Below, in pieces: positions 58,848-64,000 of a stretch of 64,000 nt of DNA. The notes under the pieces were generated by a model. It had not been told where the DNA came from and did not search any database. It saw nothing but the letters and a program-made list of their open reading frames with translations. The DNA comes from a bacterium (GTDB taxonomy: Bacteria; Joyebacterota; Joyebacteria; Joyebacterales; Joyebacteraceae), in NCBI GenBank assembly GCA_029990205.1, contig JAPEKQ010000001.1, positions 186,001-250,000 of the forward strand, written 5' to 3'. Position numbers and translations under genes: made by a program. Every line of letters starts with the position of its first letter. Positions within the stretch are counted from its first letter, which is position 1.

Positions 58848-60512
58848 CTATCTCTCCCGCATCGGGATGCGGATGCCGTGCTCGGCCGCGAAGGTGATGG
58901 CCTCATCGTACCCCGCGTCGGCGTGTCGGATGACACCCATCCCAGGATCGGTCGTGAGCACGCGCTCGAGCCGGACCGCCGCCTCGGGCGTGCCGTCGGC
59001 AACGATGACCATGCCCGCGTGGAGCGACTTGCCGATGCCGACGCCGCCACCGTGATGGAACGAGATCCACGTGGCGCCGCCGACGGCGTTGACGAGCGCG
59101 TTGAGAACGGGCCAGTCGGCGATGGCGTCGCTGCCGTCCTTCATCCCCTCGGTCTCCCGGTACGGGGACGCCACCGAGCCGCTGTCAAGATGGTCGCGGC
59201 CGATGACGATCGGCGCCGAGATCTCACCCGACCCGACCATCTCGTTGATGATGCGGCCGAAGCGGGCACGCTCGCCGTAGCCGAGCCAGCAGATCCGCGA
59301 CGGCAGCCCCTGGAACTTGACCTGCTCACCCGCGAGTTTGATCCATCGCACGAGCGCCTCGTCCTGGGGGAACTCCCGGATGATGACCTCGTCGGTCTTG
59401 TAGATGTCCTCCGGGTCGCCCGAGAGCGCCACCCAGCGGAACGGTCCCTTGCCGCTGCAGAAGAGCGGCCGGATGTAGGCGGGGACGAACCCCGGGTAGT
59501 CGAACGCGTTCTCGACACCGGCATCCAGCGCCATGCCGCGGAGGTTGTTGCCGTAGTCGAACGCGATCGAGCCCGCCTTCTGCATGTCGAGGATGGCACG
59601 GCAGTGCTCGGCCATCGAACGCATCGAGCGCTCGATGTAGCCGTCCGGATCCTTCTCGCGCAGCGCGAGCGCCTCGTCAAGCGTCATTCCGCCCGGGACG
59701 TATCCGCTCAGGGCGTCGTGCGCCGACGTCTGGTCTGTCACGACGTCCGGCGTGATGCCGCGCTTCACCATCTCGGGAAGGACGTCCGCGCAGTTGCCCA
59801 CCAGTCCGATCGAAAGCGGCTTGCCGGCCTGCACGGCCTCGTCGGCCATCGCGAGCGCCTCGTCGAGATCGTGGACCATGCGGTCGCAGTACTCCGTGTC
59901 GAGCCGCGCCTGGATCCGGGCCGCGTCGACCTCCACACACAGACAGACGCCGCCGTTCATCGTCACGGCGAGCGGCTGCGCGCCGCCCATGCCGCCCATG
60001 CCGCCGGTGAGGACGAGCTTCCCCTTGAGACTCCCGCCGAAGTGCTGGCGGGCGAGTTCGGCGAGCGTCTCGTAGGTGCCCTGGAGAATGCCCTGGGTTC
60101 CGATGTAGATCCAGCTCCCGGCCGTCATTTGTCCATACATGATGAGGCCCTGTCGTTCGAGCTCGCGGAACTTGTCCCACGTCGCCCAGTCGCCGACGAG
60201 ATTCGAGTTCGCCAGCAGGACCCTCGGCGCGTTCGGGTGTGTCTTCATCACGCCGACGGGCTTCCCCGACTGGACGAGCATCGTCTCGTCGTTCTCGAGC
60301 GTCCTGAGCGTTCTGACGATGGCCTCGAACGCGTCCCAGCTCCGCGCCGCGCGTCCGGTGCCCCCGTAGACAACGAGCTCATCCGGGTTCTCGGCGACCT
60401 CCGGGTCGAGGTTGTTCATGATCATCCGCATCGCGGCCTCCTGGAGCCACCCCTTGCAGGTGAGCTCGGTGCCGCGAGGCGCCCGCACGGTTCTCTTCTG
60501 TGCGCTGCCCAT
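58848..60512 (-). CDS. hutU: Urocanate hydratase
   Basis: 554 residues. NAD-dependent hydration of urocanate to imidazolonepropionate. Blocks: [109 protein letters not shown] and [23 protein letters not shown] follows GAGGAGTGGAGAG. Full length. Histidine ammonia-lyase (hutH) is not in this window, so urocanate must come from a gene elsewhere or from outside the cell. Confidence 0.96.
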   Translation of the reverse strand: MGSAQKRTVRAPRGTELTCKGWLQEAAMRMIMNNLDPEVAENPDELVVYGGTGRAARSWDAFEAIVRTLRTLENDETMLVQSGKPVGVMKTHPNAPRVLLANSNLVGDWATWDKFRELERQGLIMYGQMTAGSWIYIGTQGILQGTYETLAELARQHFGGSLKGKLVLTGGMGGMGGAQPLAVTMNGGVCLCVEVDAARIQARLDTEYCDRMVHDLDEALAMADEAVQAGKPLSIGLVGNCADVLPEMVKRGITPDVVTDQTSAHDALSGYVPGGMTLDEALALREKDPDGYIERSMRSMAEHCRAILDMQKAGSIAFDYGNNLRGMALDAGVENAFDYPGFVPAYIRPLFCSGKGPFRWVALSGDPEDIYKTDEVIIREFPQDEALVRWIKLAGEQVKFQGLPSRICWLGYGERARFGRIINEMVGSGEISAPIVIGRDHLDSGSVASPYRETEGMKDGSDAIADWPVLNALVNAVGGATWISFHHGGGVGIGKSLHAGMVIVADGTPEAAVRLERVLTTDPGMGVIRHADAGYDEAITFAAEHGIRIPMRER

Positions 60513-60563
60513 CTCTCCACTCCTCCATGTTCGCTTCGATGTGTCTCTGGATCACGCGATCGG

Positions 60564-60590
60564 CTCGCCCGGGGGCACGTCGCCCGGGGG
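60564..60590. repeat. Short direct repeat in dinG-hutU spacer
   Basis: TCGCCCGGGGGC occurs twice with a 15-bp period (60564-60575, 60579-60590). Each unit holds a CCCGGG palindrome, so local hairpins can form just after the dinG stop. Possible weak terminator; no U-run. Confidence 0.4.
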
Positions 60591-60595
60591 CGCGC

Positions 60596-63532
60596 CTACC
60601 TGGTTACCTCGATGTCCTCATGCAGACCCGCGAGCGCAGCGAGGAGCTCACCCTCGTTCCTCGCGAACGCGGTGTTCGTCGGGAGCTGGTCGAGCAGCCT
60701 GGAGCCGTACCGGCGGCTCGCCAGACGGCTGTCCAGGAAGATGACGCCCCCCATGTCGGTCGACGAGCGGATCAGCCGCCCGAAGCCCTGCCGGAGGCCT
60801 ATCGCCGTCCGCGGGACCATATAGCGGTTGAACGAGTGCTCTCCGGCCTGCTCATATCGCTCACAGTGCGCCTCGACCACGGGGTCAGACGGCACGGGGA
60901 ACGGCAGCTTCACGATGACGAGTTGCTCGAGCGAACGTCCGGGGACGTCGACGCCCTCCCAGAAGCTGCTGGTCGCGAGGAGCACGCTCTCGGTCTCCCT
61001 CGCGAACTCCTCGAGCAGCGCCGTCCTCGGCGCGCCGTGCCCCTGCGCGAGCAGGAGCTTCCCGGACGCGGTGAACCGGTCACGGACGAGCTTGAAGACC
61101 GTGTCGAGCGCCGAGCGGGATGTGAAGAGCACGAGCGTCCCGCCCTTCGCGGGGGTCGCCAGCTTGACGACGAGATCCGCGACGGACTGGTTGAATCCGC
61201 GCGAGGACGGCTCGCTCATGTACTGTGCCACGATCGAGATGGCCTGCCGGCTGTAGTCGTACGGGCTGCCGACGTCCATGGTCACGAGCTGCCAGTCCGC
61301 CAGCGCGTCGAGTCCGAGCCGTTCGCAGAAGAAGTCGAAACCTCCGTCGACCGTCAACGTCGCCGACGTCAGGATCAGCGACTCGAGCTTCGTGTACAGG
61401 AACTCGTGCATCCGCTCCGCCACGCTGACCGGGGCGCTCCTCAGTTCGCACTCTCTCACGTCGCCGTAGCTTCGCACCTCGAGCCAGAAGACGCTGTCGC
61501 GATCGGAGCCTTCGGCGAGATACGCCAGATCCTCCCGAAGTCTCGCCACGCGCTCGTTCTCGTACTGGAGCCCCTGAACGATCGAATCGGTCGACTCGAG
61601 CCCCGAGTCCGTAACGAGGTCTGCGAGCGTCGTCATCGTCTCGACCAGATGGGTCAGGCTTGTCGAGACGGTGTCGAGCTCGGAACCGACGACCGCCGAG
61701 ACCGGATCCTCGGGACGGTATCTGAGCTTCCCGTACTCGACGGGCTTGCCGTTGTTGAGTTCCTGATGCCGCCCGTTGAGGGCCTTGAAGAACAGTTCGA
61801 GGTCCTTCCGCGCCGTCTCGGCCTCGCCGATGCCGCGCTCGGCGGCCTCGGCCGCCGACGAGATCACGCCGCCGTCGACTCCCTTCCTGAGCTTGGAGAG
61901 AATGTCCGGAAGGACGCCGTCGTCCCCGCCGTCGCGGCGATAGACCGAATCGAGCGTCGTCCTCGCGCGCCAGACGCTCGCGCGCCGGCCGATGTGCTCG
62001 GTCGCCACGCGCTCGAGATTGTGCGCCTCATCGCAGATCAGGAACGAGTACTCACCAAGGACGCGACCGTCGGTCTCGCTGTCGCTGAACAGGAGCGAGT
62101 GGTTCACCACGACGATGTGCGACGACTGCGACGCGCGTCTCGCGCGCTGCAGGTAGCAGGTGTCGTTGTGCGGGCACTTCTGACCAAGGCACGGACCGCC
62201 GTCGGCGGAGATGCGGCTCCAGAGGTAGTTGCGGCGCTGGACGGCGGCGAGTTCGCTCACGTCGCCCGAGGTCGTCTCGGCCTCCCACAGCGCCACGGGC
62301 AGAAGCCCGGCCCGCTCCTCGGCGGAGAGTCCGCGTTCGAGGACCCTGGCCCATCGCTCACGGCAGAGGTAGTTGCTCCTCCCCTTCAGGAGCGCCACGC
62401 TGAACCCGACGCCGAGCGCCCGTTCGAGGAACGGAACGTCCTTGTTGAACAGCTGCTCCTGCAGATTTCGAGTGTTCGTCGAGATGACGACGCGCTCCCC
62501 GTTGAGAACGGCGAACTGCGCCGCGGGGACGAGGTACGCCAGCGACTTGCCGACACCGGTGCCGGCCTCCACGACGAGATCGATGCCGTTGTTGAGCGCG
62601 TCGCCCACCGCCCTCATCATCTCGAGCTGCTCACGTCGCTCCTCGTACTCGGGAAGCTCCGCGGCGATCGAGCCGTCGGCCCCGAAGTGCTTCTCGGCCA
62701 CGTCGAGATCGACCTCGAGCCGCTCCTCGCGGGGGGTGCGGACGAACTGCTCGCCGCGCACCACGTCGTACCGGAGAAGCTCGGCATCCGCCGCCCCGTG
62801 GTCGGGCACAGCGAACGGTTCGAGCGTATCGCCCGAACGCTCCCGGGCGGCCTCGACGAGCAGACGGATCTGCGGGTCGGCCATCGCGGACATCCTCGAG
62901 AGGACCGCCGGACCGACCTGGTCCAGAACGTCGAGGAGCCGGAGGAACACAGTCGCCGTCACGTCGGCGTCATCGAGCGCGCGGTGAGCCCGCCCGGTCT
63001 TGATCCCGAAGAAGTCGGTCAACGCGGCCAGGCGGTGGCTTCTCATGCGCGGAACGAGCGCCCGCGCGAGCGGCAGGGTGTCGAACACGCCGTGCCGTCC
63101 GATGAGAAACTCCGGACGGTTGTCGGCGGCAGCGGCCAGGAACGCCAGATCGAACTTCGCGTTCTGCGCCACGAGCGGCGAGTCACCACAGAACTCCAGC
63201 GCCTCTCGAAGCACCGTGTCGATGTCCGGAGCGTCGGCCAGGTCATCGTCGGTGATCCCGGTGAGGTAGCTGATGTCGGACGGCATCGGCATGCCGGGAT
63301 TGACGAAGGACTCGTACTTCGCCTCGACGACACCCTCGGTGACGCGAACGGCACCTATCTCAACGATGCGATCGACGCCGGCCTCGAGTCCCGTCGTTTC
63401 GAGGTCGATCGAGACGAAGGTCGCCGGGTACCCGCGCGAACTCGTACCCGCACTACCGCTCTCCTGCCGGCCGGACGGCGTCGTCGCGTCGTCACGGCGC
63501 GGCGCCACCGTCTCGCGGTGCCGCTCGGTCAT
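60596..63532 (-). CDS. dinG: DinG-type helicase with N-terminal DEDD exonuclease domain
   Basis: 978 residues. N-terminal 3'-5' exonuclease domain of the DnaQ type: [27 protein letters not shown] and [14 protein letters not shown] provide the acidic residues and His. Then an XPD/DinG superfamily 2 helicase: Walker [22 protein letters not shown] box [12 protein letters not shown], an iron-sulfur domain with Cys in [10 protein letters not shown] ... [32 protein letters not shown] and the motif VI region [14 protein letters not shown]. The exonuclease fusion is typical of Gram-positive and some other DinG. Processes DNA or RNA-DNA structures in repair. Start overlaps the thiC stop by 4 nt. Confidence 0.94.
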   Translation of the reverse strand: MTERHRETVAPRRDDATTPSGRQESGSAGTSSRGYPATFVSIDLETTGLEAGVDRIVEIGAVRVTEGVVEAKYESFVNPGMPMPSDISYLTGITDDDLADAPDIDTVLREALEFCGDSPLVAQNAKFDLAFLAAAADNRPEFLIGRHGVFDTLPLARALVPRMRSHRLAALTDFFGIKTGRAHRALDDADVTATVFLRLLDVLDQVGPAVLSRMSAMADPQIRLLVEAARERSGDTLEPFAVPDHGAADAELLRYDVVRGEQFVRTPREERLEVDLDVAEKHFGADGSIAAELPEYEERREQLEMMRAVGDALNNGIDLVVEAGTGVGKSLAYLVPAAQFAVLNGERVVISTNTRNLQEQLFNKDVPFLERALGVGFSVALLKGRSNYLCRERWARVLERGLSAEERAGLLPVALWEAETTSGDVSELAAVQRRNYLWSRISADGGPCLGQKCPHNDTCYLQRARRASQSSHIVVVNHSLLFSDSETDGRVLGEYSFLICDEAHNLERVATEHIGRRASVWRARTTLDSVYRRDGGDDGVLPDILSKLRKGVDGGVISSAAEAAERGIGEAETARKDLELFFKALNGRHQELNNGKPVEYGKLRYRPEDPVSAVVGSELDTVSTSLTHLVETMTTLADLVTDSGLESTDSIVQGLQYENERVARLREDLAYLAEGSDRDSVFWLEVRSYGDVRECELRSAPVSVAERMHEFLYTKLESLILTSATLTVDGGFDFFCERLGLDALADWQLVTMDVGSPYDYSRQAISIVAQYMSEPSSRGFNQSVADLVVKLATPAKGGTLVLFTSRSALDTVFKLVRDRFTASGKLLLAQGHGAPRTALLEEFARETESVLLATSSFWEGVDVPGRSLEQLVIVKLPFPVPSDPVVEAHCERYEQAGEHSFNRYMVPRTAIGLRQGFGRLIRSSTDMGGVIFLDSRLASRRYGSRLLDQLPTNTAFARNEGELLAALAGLHEDIEVTR

Positions 63533-64000
63533 TTACCCTCCCTCTCGCGGACGCCGCTCATCTTGTGCACGGCGCAGTACTCACCGCACATCGAGCAGAG
63601 ACGGCCGTCCGAGGGCGGGGCCGCATCGCGGAAGGTCTTCGCTTTCTCGGGATTCAGACAGAGCTCCATCATCGTGTCCCAGTCGAGCGCCCTGCGCGCG
63701 GCCGAGAAACGGTCATCCCAGTCGCGCGCGCCCGGCACGCCCTTGGCGATGTCGGCGGCGTGGGCGGCGACCCGGAAGGTGTAGACGCCTTCCTTCACAT
63801 CCTCGATGGTCGGAAGACGGAGATGCTCGGCCGGGGTGACGTAGCACAGGAAGTCGGCGCCTGACATGGCGATGACCGCGCCGCCGATGGCGGCGCCGAT
63901 GTGATCGTACCCGGGCGCGACGTCGGTAACGAGCGGCCCGAGGACGTAGAACGGCGCGCCGTGGCAGAGCGACTTCTCGAGTTCGACCGAGGACGCCACG
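63529..64000 (-). CDS. thiC: Phosphomethylpyrimidine synthase, C-terminal part
   Basis: 157 codons at the 3' end of the gene; the N-terminal part is beyond the right edge. Radical-SAM enzyme converting aminoimidazole ribotide to the thiamine pyrimidine. [52 protein letters not shown] and the C-terminal cluster motif [15 protein letters not shown] (CX2CX4C) identify it. It overlaps dinG by 4 nt. Any thiamine riboswitch upstream of it lies outside the window. Confidence 0.95.
   Translation of the reverse strand, partial: VASSVELEKSLCHGAPFYVLGPLVTDVAPGYDHIGAAIGGAVIAMSGADFLCYVTPAEHLRLPTIEDVKEGVYTFRVAAHAADIAKGVPGARDWDDRFSAARRALDWDTMMELCLNPEKAKTFRDAAPPSDGRLCSMCGEYCAVHKMSGVREREGK

Noticed and set aside
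60500-63784. A 1094-codon open frame on the plus strand opposite dinG, and other long plus-strand frames such as 58830-60824 and 35031-37778
   Set aside because: They are antisense shadows typical of GC-rich coding DNA. Their translations are Arg/Asp/Glu/His-rich without family motifs, while the minus strand encodes clear, full-length conserved proteins.
1-64000. tRNA or rRNA genes, CRISPR arrays, insertion sequences, integrases
   Set aside because: No T-loop-like GTTCGAATC patterns within cloverleaf contexts, no regularly spaced direct repeats with unique spacers, and no transposase or integrase motifs were found. The 15-bp array at 42301 has no spacers.

Overview
This window is a gene-dense, GC-rich chromosomal segment of a Gram-negative, probably anaerobic or facultatively anaerobic bacterium. 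Evidence for this is a lipid A acyltransferase, heptose-activation genes, outer-membrane barrels, ferredoxin-linked 2-oxoacid metabolism and a ferredoxin-domain EtfA. No RNA marker gene is present, so the phylum cannot be fixed. The mix of genes (GlmL-type ATPase, DUF6754, cyclic-2,3-DPG-synthetase-family protein, NuoEF/GltD-type complex) resembles what I know from uncultured candidate phyla around the FCB superphylum, but that placement is inference. Almost every gene is on the minus strand; only 13147-14442 and the pair at 40780-42214 run on the plus strand.

Layout from left to right, with transcription mostly leftward. (i) 1-5605: a cluster of an actin-like GlmL/MutL-family ATPase, two membrane proteins, a barrel-sandwich protein and two small proteins of unknown role. 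It lies directly downstream of the glycine cleavage operon (gcvT-H-PA-PB, 5602-10004), and no glutamate mutase is present. (ii) uvrA with a predicted leaderless mRNA, divergent from an alkaline-phosphatase-superfamily protein. (iii) 14549-24381: a lipid super-operon rpmF-plsX-fabH-fabD-fabG-acpP-fabF-rnc followed by acyl-CoA dehydrogenase, etfB and a ferredoxin-fused etfA. (iv) 24501-37436: an energy super-operon running cpgS-like, sucC, sucD, korD-A-B-C, ndk, then a three-subunit NuoE/NuoF/NuoG-GltD-like oxidoreductase. It is headed by a strong promoter and a rod-shaped structured leader RNA. (v) 37732-39229: heptose kinase and adenylyltransferase as separate genes. (vi) 39230-42391: a looser region with a three-repeat orphan protein, a regulatory region carrying a textbook sigma-54 promoter, a DUF3467 gene, an outer-membrane protein, strong terminators and a 15-bp tandem repeat. 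(vii) 42392-52870: lpxL-like, DUF362 ferredoxin protein, dprA, obgE, FAD-linked oxidase, coaD, rsmD, an NtrC-type regulator with its histidine kinase, and a ComEA-like protein. (viii) 52980-64000: an inner-membrane ECF S-component-like domain fused to a TonB-receptor-like barrel, a lipoprotein, histidine degradation genes (fchA, ftcD, hutI, hutU), a DinG helicase-exonuclease and the end of thiC.

The metabolic parts fit together. Histidine degradation yields glutamate and C1-tetrahydrofolate, and glycine cleavage also feeds C1-tetrahydrofolate. 2-Oxoglutarate is oxidised by KorABCD to succinyl-CoA with reduction of ferredoxin, SucCD conserves the thioester as NTP (Ndk alongside), and the NuoEF-like complex probably exchanges electrons between ferredoxin and NAD(P)H. 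Acyl-CoA dehydrogenase with EtfAB gives a second ferredoxin-linked electron route. The most interesting unexplained items are the S-component/beta-barrel chimera, the GlmL cluster without a mutase, the 167-nt rod RNA ahead of the energy operon, the FDH-like subunit whose ligand Cys/Sec is Met, and the sigma-54-controlled plus-strand pair.
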